Below, piece by piece: positions 27,179 to 37,700 of a DNA stretch of 64,000 nt. Numbering within the stretch: the first letter of the stretch is position 1; each line of letters opens with the position of its first letter. The notes beneath the pieces are model-generated. The model saw only the letters and a program-made list of their open reading frames with translations, was not told the DNA's origin and did not search any database. Location of the stretch: contig CDRNVI010000020.1 in NCBI GenBank assembly GCA_977017575.1, positions 536,154 to 600,153 of the forward strand. Reading direction: 5' to 3'. Source of the stretch: Paramoeba atlantica (lineage: Eukaryota; Discosea). The position numbers and the translations under genes are program-made.

Positions 27179-28019
27179 GGCGCGCGGGTCGCGCACTGAG
27201 AACCTATGCCTGCTACTTCCGCAGGAGTGTGCATCTTTGTCCTATATTGCATCACCTAGTTTACCTGTCTGGAGGCAAGGCTCGACTGCGAGCGAAGCCC
27301 ACGTCTAGAGGCAAAAGCCCCCGTTTGCGAGCAAGGCCCAACTGTGAGCGTAGCCCTGCGACAGAAGTATATTTTTCGGCGACCCGCATAGTTGGGCCTT
27401 GCTCGCAAACGGGGGCTTTTGCCTCTAGACGGGGGCTTCGCACAGTTGAGCCTTGCCTCCAGACAGTGAGGCAAGGCTCAACTGTGCGAAGCCCCCGTCT
27501 AGAGGCAAAAGCCCCCGTTTGCGAGCAAGGCCCAACTGTGAGCGTATCCCTGGGACAGAATTATATTTTTTGGCGACCCGCGCGCTCCAGCGCGCGGGTC
27601 GCGCACTGAGAACCTATGCCTGCTACTTCCGCAGGATTGTGTATCTTTGTCTTATATTGCATCACCTAGTTTACCTGTCTGGAGGCAAGGCTCGACTGCG
27701 AGCGAAGCCCACGTCTAGAGGCAAAAGCCCCCGTTTGCGAGCAAGGCCCAACTGTGAGCGTAGCCCTGGGACAGAATTATATTTTTTGGCGACCCGCGCG
27801 CTCCAGCGCGCGGGTCGCGCACTGAGAACCTATGCCTGCTACTTCCGCAGGATTGTGTATCTTTGTCTTATATTGCATCACCTAGTTTACCTGTCTGGAG
27901 GCAAGGCTCGACTGCGAGCGAAGCCCACGTCTAGAGGCAAAAGCCCCCGTTTGCGAGCAAGGCCCAACTGTGAGCGTAGCCCTGCGACAGAATTATATTT
28001 TTTGGCGACCCGCGCGCTC
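27179..28019. repeat. GC-rich satellite, 216-bp units, with long perfect hairpin
   Basis: Two adjacent 216-bp units (27588-27803, 27804-28019) are almost identical, and a third, earlier unit starts near 27179. Each unit ends in the palindrome gcgacccgcgcgct-cc-agcgcgcgggtcgc. Between units 1 and 2, 27391-27535 is a giant inverted repeat: ~68-bp arms (gttgggccttgctcgcaaac ... gtttgcgagcaaggcccaac) around a loop of a few nt. Internal words gcaaggctc/gcaaggccc and gaagccc/aaagcccccg repeat within the unit. Open frames here are products of the repeat, not genes. Confidence 0.88.
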
Positions 28020-28026
28020 CTATGTT

Positions 28027-28663
28027 ATTAAATAAGGGAACATCAATTAAGGGAACACTAATTAAGGGAATAATTGTTTTTCGTCAATTTTTGGCATTTT
28101 CAGGCAGTTTATAACTAATATTTATTTTTTCCACCCATGGCCCAGGCACCCCCAACCCTCAGGATATATATTGTTTTGAGTAGTGAATTTTTCTTGAAAT
28201 GAAGTTTACATTGCGCCCCAAAAAAGGGTTTTCCCAAATAGTAAAGTGTTTTTTAGTAGTTACCTTTTTTTAGAGTTTTTCTCTTTTTCAAGAATTTTTG
28301 TCTAAAAGAAATTGATTTCATTTCATCTAAAAAAAATCGCATACAGCTTGCATTGGAAAGCGTTGTTCAAGACTCCAGCCCAGTTGCTTTTTGATTATGC
28401 GTTTTCTTTTTTTCTCTGTGCTTCAAATACAATTGATTGCCCAGTTAGTAAAGTCCCAAAAAACGGTTTTCCCAAATAGTCAGGTTTCTTTTTAGTAGTT
28501 ACCCAAAATCGGTGGTAACTACTAAAACCTTTACTATCTGGGCGCACTGTATATTTTTTGTGCTTTTTGTGCTTTGTAAAAAGAATAATTTTGATATTCA
28601 ACAGCTGCTTTTCACCTCTAAATATGTTTAAAATAAAACTGCAACAATTTACAGTTTACAATT
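28027..28663. repeat. Repeat unit copy B, left piece
   Basis: Matches copy A from 17359 to about 17994, including the TA-flanked MITE (28206-28552). It stops at tttacaatt, where an M element is inserted. Confidence 0.9.
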
Positions 28664-29615
28664 TCTTTTTTAGGCTCTTCGTTAAACGCGGTGGTTGCTT
28701 TCAACTTAGAAGTCACTCATGCTGCGCGCTTCGCGTTGAAAACTACCGCCGCGTTTAACGAAGAGCCTAAAAAAGAAAATTTAGCCTGGAAAGCGGAAAG
28801 ATTACAGCCAAAAATAGCCGAATTTCGGGTAAAAATGGGGTGATTTTCGTGTATTTTTGCTCTCAGAGCACTAAATCCGACATTTGCGCGTGGGAAATCA
28901 CTCGCAGGCATGAATGAAAGCCTACCGAACGTATTAGGTAGAGAATACGACTCCAACCATACCATTCTTTCGACACAAAAATGCCCCTTTAGGTCCGAAA
29001 AATACTTTTTCACCTTTTTTAGTCAAAAGTGGGTCATTTTGAGGGGCGCACCATAGTTCGAAGAAGTGATACCTTGCGAAAACAACTGCGTAGAAAGCTA
29101 GTGTAGGTCCCAAACTATCAAAATACAATAGGGGAAACGATTTTGGAAAAATATTTTTTTTGTCATTTTTTTCGCCAATTTGAATTTTTTTTCGAAAAAA
29201 TTTTTCCGAAAAAATCCGAACTTGGCGGACCCGTCCTGCGGATACGCGGGGGGGTCACCCCCGGGTAGGGGGGTGGAAAATGCGCGCCAAGACCCCGGCT
29301 ACCCTTTCTGCGGTTTTTTTTCGAAAACTAATTTTTTCGAAAAAATTTGATCGACCATGCCCCCCCCCCCCTGGACCCCCCCCCTGGACCCCCCCCTGGA
29401 CCCCCCCCCTGGACCCCCCCCCCTGGACCCCCCCCATGGACCCCCCCATGGACCCCCCATTTTTTTCAAAAAAAATTTTCAGTTTTGGACCACCGGAGCC
29501 CCCTTTTATATTTTTTTCTTTTATTATATTACTGTGTTCCTCTTTATATTTTCACTGTTTTTGTTCACTTTTTTTTCAATAATCGAGTGTAGAGCGGTAG
29601 TTTTACAACCACCGC
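28664..29615 (+). mobile_element. M-family element, full-length type, ~950 bp
   Basis: Starts with the hairpin (28664-28780), then arm, then gacttggcgg/cctgcggatacgcggg segment, a (ctggaccccccc) minisatellite at 29357-29457, and the right end ttttacaaccaccgc. Comparison with copy A (uninterrupted tttacaattattcatc at 17988-18003) fixes both edges and shows AATT on each side (28660-28663, 29616-29619). No transposase. Confidence 0.85.
29357..29457. repeat. C-rich minisatellite with G-quadruplex potential
   Basis: About eight units of ctggacccccc with runs of 6-10 C. The complementary strand offers many G-runs. Similar arrays occur at 46757-46950, 56556-56600, 55876-55893, 19740-19778 and 39889-39916. 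Confidence 0.9.
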
Positions 29616-29626
29616 AATTATTCATC

Positions 29627-32600
29627 ATACATACATACATAAACATTGGCAGATAATACATTATTGTCTACCAATTGGTAAACTCTCAATTCTCCCCAAA
29701 AAGTCACTATACTTTCACTTAAACTCAAGGACCCTTTCACAATTATTCTTCTGCGACTTACGGTTTTGTCGCTCTACGTCTTGAAAAAATTCTTCTTTTC
29801 CTGCGAATTCGTCGATCTCGATTTTTTCTGATTTAGGGATTCTACCGCAATAGAATGTGCCTCGTCGATCAGCTTTGTTTTCCGTTTCCGGGATAAGCAA
29901 GTTCTTTCTGGAATGGTGCAATTCGGTTGTTCCATCATAATCTTTAGGGCCCTGATCCATGAATATTCAGAAAATAGCACTATTTTCCCCTGAGTATTCG
30001 GTTTAATTCTCTTGACACGTGGCTCATTTTCAGTATGTTTTCTTGATAAAGAGTCCGCTTCAGAATTCCACTTATTACCGCAGTGTGCTCGAACCTTAAT
30101 AATATTGATTGTAATTCCATTGTTTTTCAATGATCGTAAGCAAGAGTCAAGAAATTGCAGCAGATCTGAGTTTGACCCATCGTACCCAACAAGTCTCTCC
30201 CTTTTTGACGAATGTGCACAAAATCCCAGACGTAGTAGGAGTCCGTGTGTATGCTGACATGTTTAGAGGTATTTATATGACTGAGGCCAACAAGAATAGC
30301 ATGCACTTCAGCTCGCTCCGGTGAGTTTGTCTCTGCGGCCGATAGCATACATGTATATGATTCATTGTGACTTCCTTGTAAAGTAACGCATCCGACGGCT
30401 GGACCCCTCGAAGCAATACTCCGATCCGGAATCGATGCATCGACATATACATGCAACTCCTCAGGCCTAATTGGAAAGAGTTTTTCACCTTCTTCCACAA
30501 ATTGAAGCTTACTGGAATCTGGGTCTTTACGTAGTCTAGCTTGTGTCGTTTTCCATTTTGGGTTCTTGACCCCCACCAGGGATACACTAGGTTCTAAGGA
30601 CTCTTGCAAATTTTCAAGTAATTTCCGCCAATGCTCCCTGTCAAAATCGTAAGCAAACATTTCTTCCATCTCTATACCAAGGTCTTGAGCGCACGCTTCG
30701 GCAGGAGACGGGCGCCTAGCTTTTGAACGAAAGTTCCATTTGATGAGCTCCACGTAAATAGAAGAGTGGCGAATTTGATGTCCAACCAGGCGGGCACGAC
30801 TTACGCGATGTATGGTTTCGAAACGTGGTGTCTTTGTACAAGGATTCAAGTGGATAACATTTCTGGTGTTCATCTACGCCCGTCGCTTCGCATACAATGC
30901 GTCGCATGTGATTTATCTGGACATCTGCACGCCGAATTTGGGATTTAGAGAGATAAAGCGACGAAGAACCATAATTTACAATAGGGTAAACTAAGGTATC
31001 AAAGAGGCGAAGCTTGGTTTTCGTTCCCAAGGGAGAAATCCATATGCCACGCAATTTGGAGAAGCATGCCCAGGTAAGATGCAATCTTTCCTTCAGTGTT
31101 ACCTGTGGGTCGCTTTCGTGCTGTATGTTTCCGAGGTGTCGATAGGAAGAGGTGCGCGGTATTAAGCCACAAGAGGCGTTACAGGAACCCAAATCGTCGC
31201 AAGTCTTACCGTTTGGATTCATCCATGCTGTTTTCTTCTGGCCCACCGCTAAATGTAAGTTGGCTTTGCTTGCTTCAGAAATTAAACTATCAATCATAGA
31301 AGTTAACTCGGGTTTCGATTCCGCAACAAATACTAAATCGTCTGCATAATCTATGTCGGAAATACGAGTGGATTGATAGCCTCTTTTTCTCGTGCCTTTT
31401 GTTTGTAGCTTGAGTCCAAATTCATTTCGATCGATTGCCGCGTTCAAAATTCTGTCCAGAACCATGATAAAAAGGTAGGGAGCAAACACATCGCCTTGAA
31501 GTATGCCTGATGTAATGGGGAATGATGCAGTTTTGCCGAAAGGCGTCCGCACCAAGCCCTCCAAATCAGAATGCAATGACATTGTAAGTCGTCTGAGCAT
31601 AGGTCCAACGTGGAAGGCTTTTAAGGCGGCTTCGATAGCAGCATGGGATACGGATGGAAATGCGCTGGCGAAGTCCACAAAGGCAAGGTAAAACTTGTCA
31701 CCTCTTCCTGATTTCGAGAGCAACTCATTTAGCAACACCTGGGCTCCATTGGTGGAGCGTTCCGGTCGGAAACCGAACTGGTTTTCTCGAAGAACGCGCT
31801 CCACTACAGGTCTTACTCTGTTTAGTATCATCGCATTAATGAGTTTTACTATTGTGTTAACCAAACAAATGGGTCTCCAGTTTGCCAGCTCTGCAGTATC
31901 CCCTTTTTTAGGGACCGGTACTTGCACGACCTGTTTTCATACATTGTGAGTTTTTCCGCTTTCATAGGCTTGATTTATCATGTCAAGAACCATTTTTCGG
32001 AGTTTATTGTTATCGAAAATGCAGCAATAGGCTTCCGCCGGGATATCGTCTAGACCTGGGGCTCGCCCTTTGCCGAGCTGATGCGCCGCTGTAAGCATTT
32101 CACGTTCCCCGAAAATTTTATCATCTATTTCACCTATGTAATTATCGGCTTCATGAAATATCATTTCCGTGCTGCTAGAACCTCGATTGGCCATTTTGGC
32201 GAAAAATGCTCTCACAGTTTCAAGCCTTTTTCTTCTGGATTCACCTTCTCCGAAATCAAACGTCTTTCTCCTGATACCACAGATTTCCCTTAAGTAACGC
32301 CATGGGCTTGAGTGATTTTTCCATAGTTTGGATTCTAGATATTACATTCATTTTCAATGACGTTTTCAATGTGAGTTTGGTGATTATGAACAAGTTTTTG
32401 AAAACATTTTTTGGAGCGACTGGCTTCGAACACCTTTCGTAGTGTGTTGGTATTTTCCTGAACCTCTGTCTGTTGCAAAAAGTCTGATTCTATCTTTCCT
32501 GTGTCTGAGAGAAACTTCTCCGCCGCCTTGCGCATTGTTCCCGTAAGCACCTCCCATATTTCACCCGGTTCACCCCCTTCAGCGGCCACCGCATCAACAG

Positions 32601-34290
32601 CATTTGCAGTGTATTCATTAAAAGCTTTCTTAGATTCGTCAGATCGCAGTTTTTGCCAGCATATCGCAGTGCTGCCTTTCTCTGCGGGGGCTTTCCATTT
32701 GATCGCAAGGTGAACTAAAACAAGACAGTGCTGCGTTGGGAAAGGGGCTTTAAGAACTTTATGTCGCTGAATGGCTGACGCAAAGCGGTTGGAGATTGCG
32801 ATGTGATCAAGCTGTCTTTTGCTATCGTTTGGGAGCTGACATGTCCAGATTCTAGAGCTGGGGCATGTGGAATGTGCCGATTTAAGGCCGATGTCAACAA
32901 GTAGGGCTTTTAACCTAGACACTGCCGCAATATCTTCCTTGCTATTACTGATCGTCAACGGGGAATTCAAATCACCTATTAAAACTGTTGGTCTATTCGG
33001 TTAGTGGATTCAACTTCGCGGAATGTCTTTATCAAAGATGCGTCGAAGAGAGATTTCGCCTCCTGAGAAGCGTCTCGAATCGGTCCGTACACATTTATTA
33101 GCGTAGCGAGGCCTTTCTCACAGGAAAATTGAGCTGCCATTATTCTGTCAGAGATGGCTCGGACTCCGTATAATGGGAAAACAGAAATGAAAGCCATTCC
33201 ATTATAAGAAGTTGTATATCTAGCGGAAAGAAAATAAAGATGGTAGACGGTGCCGGCATCTTCTAACTGCTGATGCAGAATGTTCCCTGTAACCTCAGTT
33301 TTAAACCGAAGCCTAGTCTCCTGCGATCCAAGAATATGAATTTGGTGCTTGTCCATAAAAGCGATAATTTCGGCAAGCCGGCAGCAGGATTTAATCGAAA
33401 AAAGGTCTCCCCCCTCAAGCTTCAGTGAAGTAACGTTTAGGCTCGAAATAGACAATTTACCCTTCTTAGCGAGACCAGTGTGGTCCTCCACGTCACGATC
33501 GACAAGCTTGCCAGGCGATGTCGATTTTTTGCAGCGGCGGCATCGTCGCTTGCGCCGGAGAGGTGAAGATCTCACTCCTACGGCAGATATAATAATATTC
33601 GGCGAAATGGGGGGAAAGGGCAACGCAATGTTTGCTCTCTGATCATACTTCACCATGCACTGCGAAGTATGAGCACATCGCTCCAAAACTTTACCCTCCC
33701 AGAGTCGATATCCACCGCCATCACAATACCGCCACACAACTGCAATCTTGCACCCCTTTTGCATCCAACGCAGCGAAGTGAATACCGCTCTGCGGCGGAG
33801 TTTCGGGTGCTCTTTAGCCTCCGGATAAGGCGGAAGAAAAAGAACACCCCGACCAAGCGTGGAGCGATCCAAAGCCAGCTGAACTTTTCTGACTTCATCC
33901 GCACCGGACGCCATTTCTTTCCGCCATTTCTTTGTAAAAAAAATAAACAAAAAGTTGTTCTAAACAAAAAGTTGGTCTAAACAAAAAGTTGGTCTAAACA
34001 AAAAGGTGGTTTTAAACAAAAAGTTGGTCTAAACAAAAAGTTGGTCTAAACAAAAAGTTGGTCTAAACAAAAAGTTGGTCTAAACAAAAAGTTGGTCTAA
34101 ACAAAAAGTTGGTCTAAACAAAAAGTTGGTCTAAACAAAAAGTTGGTCTAAACAAAAAGTTGGTCTAAACAAAAAGTTGGTCTAAACAAAAAGTTGGTCT
34201 AAAAAAAAAGTTGGTCTAAACAAAAAGTTGGTCTAAACAAAAAGTTGGTCTAAACAAAAAGTTGGTCTAAACAAAAAGTCTAAACAAACA
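29627..34290 (-). mobile_element. LINE1: EN-RT-RNaseH non-LTR element (I/ingi-like), decayed
   Basis: Transcribed leftward: 5' monomer array (33953-34288), ORF start MASGADEVRKVQLALDRS at 33914, endonuclease (LNVTSLKLEGGD, SQETR, NGMAF; 32335-33914), RT (AFVDFASAFPS, SGILQGDVFAPYLFIM, DIDYADDLVF; 30716-31927), RNase H (VDAS, ERAEVHAIL, HTDSYYVWDF, GNKWNSEADSLS; 29774-30873), and a (TATG)n 3' tail (29627-29643 on +). The reading frame changes about five times, so it is inactive. The 11-bp target duplication AATTATTCATC stands at 29616-29626 and 34291-34301. Protein similarity to LINE2 is high throughout, so they are sister families. Confidence 0.9.
33953..34288 (-). repeat. LINE1 5' monomer array, 17-bp units
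   Basis: About 19-20 units reading gaccaactttttgttta on the LINE strand, ending a few tens of bp upstream of the LINE1 start codon. One variant unit with a 9-A run (34198-34214) marks the copy; the same variant occurs at 39304 in the second array. Confidence 0.92.
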
Positions 34291-34341
34291 AATTATTCAT
34301 CGTACTTATCTGATGATCTTGGGCTATTTTCAACTTGATTC
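34291..34341. repeat. Repeat unit copy B, 51-bp piece between LINEs
   Basis: aattattcatcgtacttatc through caacttgattc, matching 17993-18043 of copy A and repeated at 39397-39447. It separates the 5' arrays of LINE1 and LINE2. Confidence 0.9.
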
Positions 34342-34342
34342 C

Positions 34343-34733
34343 ACCATCTTTTTGTTAAGACCATCTTTTTGTTAAGACCATCTTTTTGTTAAGACCATCT
34401 TTTTGTTAAGACCATCTTTTTGTTAAGACCATCTTTTTGTTAAGACCATCTTTTTGTTAAGACCATCTTTTTGTTAAGACCATCTTTTTGTTAAGACCAT
34501 CTTTTTGTTAAGACCATCTTTTTGTTAAGACCATCTTTTTGTTAAGACCATCTTTTTGTTAAGACCATCTTTTTGTTAAGACCATCTTTTTGTTAAGACC
34601 ATCTTTTTGTTAAGACCATCTTTTTGTTAAGACCATCTTTTTGTTAAGACCATCTTTTTGTTAAGACCATCTTTTTGTTAAGACCATCTTTTTGTTAAGA
34701 CCATCTTTTTGTTAAGACCATCTTTTTGTTAAG
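34343..34733 (+). repeat. LINE2 5' monomer array, 23 x 17 bp
   Basis: Units gaccatctttttgttaa, essentially identical to one another, ending 11 bp before the LINE2 ATG. Same LINE-strand orientation and two-base difference relative to LINE1 monomers. Position and homogeneity suggest promoter monomers. Confidence 0.92.
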
Positions 34734-34744
34734 ATTTTAACAAA

Positions 34745-37700
34745 ATGACGACGGATGCGTCCGGTGCGGTCGAGGTGCGCGTTGTTCGCGAATGTCTCGA
34801 TCGTTCCACGCTTGGTCGGGGCTCTCTTTTTCTGCCGCCTATTCCGGTTGAAAATAAGGGCGCAAAACTCCGTCGCAGTGCGTTATCAAGTCTCATGCGC
34901 TGGATGCGTAGAGGTTGCCATATTGCAGTCGTATGGCGGTATGATGGTTCTCGGAAATACCGACTATGGGAGGGAGATGTTATGGGAAACTTTGAGGATA
35001 CTGATCGCTTCAGCGTGAAGTATCATCAAAGAGCTGACCTGGTGTTTCCCTTCCCCCCCATTTCCGCAAGAGTTATCATATGCGCTGTTCGAATGAGATC
35101 GGCTCCCTCCCGGCGTAAGAGGCGATGGCGTCGCTGCGCTACCAAATCGACGTCGCCCGGCGAGCATGTCGATCGCGCTTTGGAGAACCAAAATGGTTCG
35201 GCTGTGAAGGAGAAGTTGTCGATAGCGACCCTGAATGTGACCTCATTAAAATTAGAGGGGGGGGATTTGTTTTCTATTCGATCGTGTGTCCGATTGAAGG
35301 AAATATTGAACCTTATGAGTAGCAAGAGGATTCACATACTGGGGTTGCAGGAAACGAGGTTCCGTTTTGATTCTCGTCTCTTTGGTGAGATTCTACGTCA
35401 GCAAACGGAGGACACCGGCGTTACGTATTACTTATATTTTTCCTCAGCAACGTCCGACCGTTCTTACAACGGAATGGCGCTCGTTAGTACTTTTCCATTG
35501 GAAAAGGTGCGGGTTATCTCAGAACGGATTATGACTGCACAGTTTCCTTGGGAAAACGGGAACGCTACACTATTCAATGTGTACGGTCCCATTAGGGATT
35601 CTTCTAAGGAAATGAAATCTACCTTCGACGCTTCTTTAAGAAAGGCCGTTCGCGATCTTGAATCCACGAACCCCCAACGACCTACGATCTTAATTGGAGA
35701 TTTTAATTCCCCTTTAACGCTGGTCAACAAAACTGCTGAAGACAAAGCAGCTGTAGCACGATTTCGCGCCTTACTTGTAGACGTTGGTTGCAAGTCTGCC
35801 CACACTCTCTCACCAAGCTCTCGAAAGTGGACTTGTAAACTTCCCAATGGCGCTGAGAGACAACTAGATCATATTATAATTTCCAATCGATACGCGTCAG
35901 CAATACAACATCATAAAGTTTTACTTGCTCCTTTCCCAACGCAGCACTGCTCGGTTGTCACCCGTCTCAAGATTAAGTGGAAAGCGCATGAAACACAACC
36001 TGGCAATCATTTGCCATGGTACAACCTAAAATCAGAAAATATTTGCAAGGAATTCAATAAATGTACCCAACAAGCTGTTTTCAAAGTAATCGGAGAGGGA
36101 AGACCCGACCCGTGGGAGGTTTTATCAGAGGGGATACTATATGCGGCACAGAAAACACTTCCGGATTTCGAGGCACCAAGTGACTTAAGTAAATCCAATG
36201 GGCAACGAGAAGAAACAAACAAACAAGAGGAAATATTATCACTCAGCGCCCTGTACAAATCTAGTCGAAATGCGCATACATTCAAAGGTCTTGTAGACAA
36301 GAGTCGTGAGCAAATTGAGGAAACAATTGAAGCTGAATGTGCAATTCTCCAAGAAAAACTACGGAAAAACCATTCCAGCCCTTGGAGATTCATTCGCGAA
36401 ATATGCGGAATGAGGAAAACAGTTTTTAATTATGGCGCAGGTCAATCAAACCGGAAACGACTAGCAGCCGTTAAGGACTTTTTCTCTAAAATTGCTAACC
36501 GAGGTGTTGGAGACACAAAAGTTGAATTTGATGAGACCAAAAACTTTGAAGGAGAAATCATGGATTCACCTTTCACAGAAGATGAACTTGCATGCGCTGC
36601 GCGTAGACTTAAACGAGGAAAAGCTCCAGGACTCGACGAGATACCAGCGGAAGCGTACATATCCATACTCGAAGAAAATTCTTTACGCCATCTCCTTCTT
36701 GGAATCATCAACAAAGCCCTTGAAACGGGAAAGACGCACCATCTCTGGAAAACCGTTCTGCAAGTCCCCGTACCGAAAAAAGGTGATCTTTCCGAGCTGC
36801 GGAATTGGCGCCCAATATGTCTTGTCAACGTTATCCTCAAGCTAATTAACGGTATGATTTTGAATCGTATTCGGCCCTCGACCGAGCGAGTTCTACGCGA
36901 AAATCAATATGGTTTCCGCCCGGAGAGGTCCACCTGTGGAGCCCAAATTATTCTCAATGAAATCCTCACGAAATCAAGACGGAATCGAAGTCACGAAAAT
37001 GTCATGATTGCTTTCATCGACTTCGCGAGTGCCTTTCCATCGCTTTCACACTCATCTATCAGGGCAGCGTTACATTCGTTCCACGTAGGACCTCGAATGA
37101 CAACCCTTGCAATGTCGGCCTACGAGGGCTTAGAGGCCATTGTACGTACCCCGTTTGGGAAAACCAGCTCCTTTCCTATTACCTCGGGTATTTTGCAAGG
37201 GGATGTGCTGGCTCCGTATTTATTTATCATGGTTCTCGATCGCATCCTTCACGCGGCATTGAAAAATAAAGATGATGGACTAACGCTGAGCTCCGCCGGA
37301 ACCAGAAAACGTGGATATAAATCAACACGAGTGACTGATATTGATTACGCTGATGATTTGATCCTGTTTTCCGACTCCAAACGTTCATTAGAAAGGATGG
37401 TCGACAGCGTCGCTACTGAAGCATCCAAAGCTAATTTGAGTATAGCCGCTGGTGTCAACAAAACGGCATGGATGTCCATCTCGAAGAATGAGAATAAGGA
37501 TGGCGATCTCCTTTCATCAACTTGTGGGAACATTCCGAAAGTAAAATCGTACCGCCATCTGGGGCATGTTCAGCATGAAACCGAGCCTAAATTAACATTA
37601 ACCGACAGATTACGTTTGACGTGGGCGTGTTTTAGCAAACTACGAGGTATTTGGATCTCGCCTCTTCGCGTAAAGGCTAAGCTTCGAATTTTTGACACCC

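Noticed and set aside
27256-28031. 192-aa + strand ORF with repeated Arg-rich motif
   Set aside because: It is a translation of the 216-bp satellite; the period and lack of codon structure argue against a gene.
34343-34733. CRISPR-like regular array
   Set aside because: The 17-bp units are contiguous with no unique spacers, and the setting is a eukaryotic LINE 5' end.
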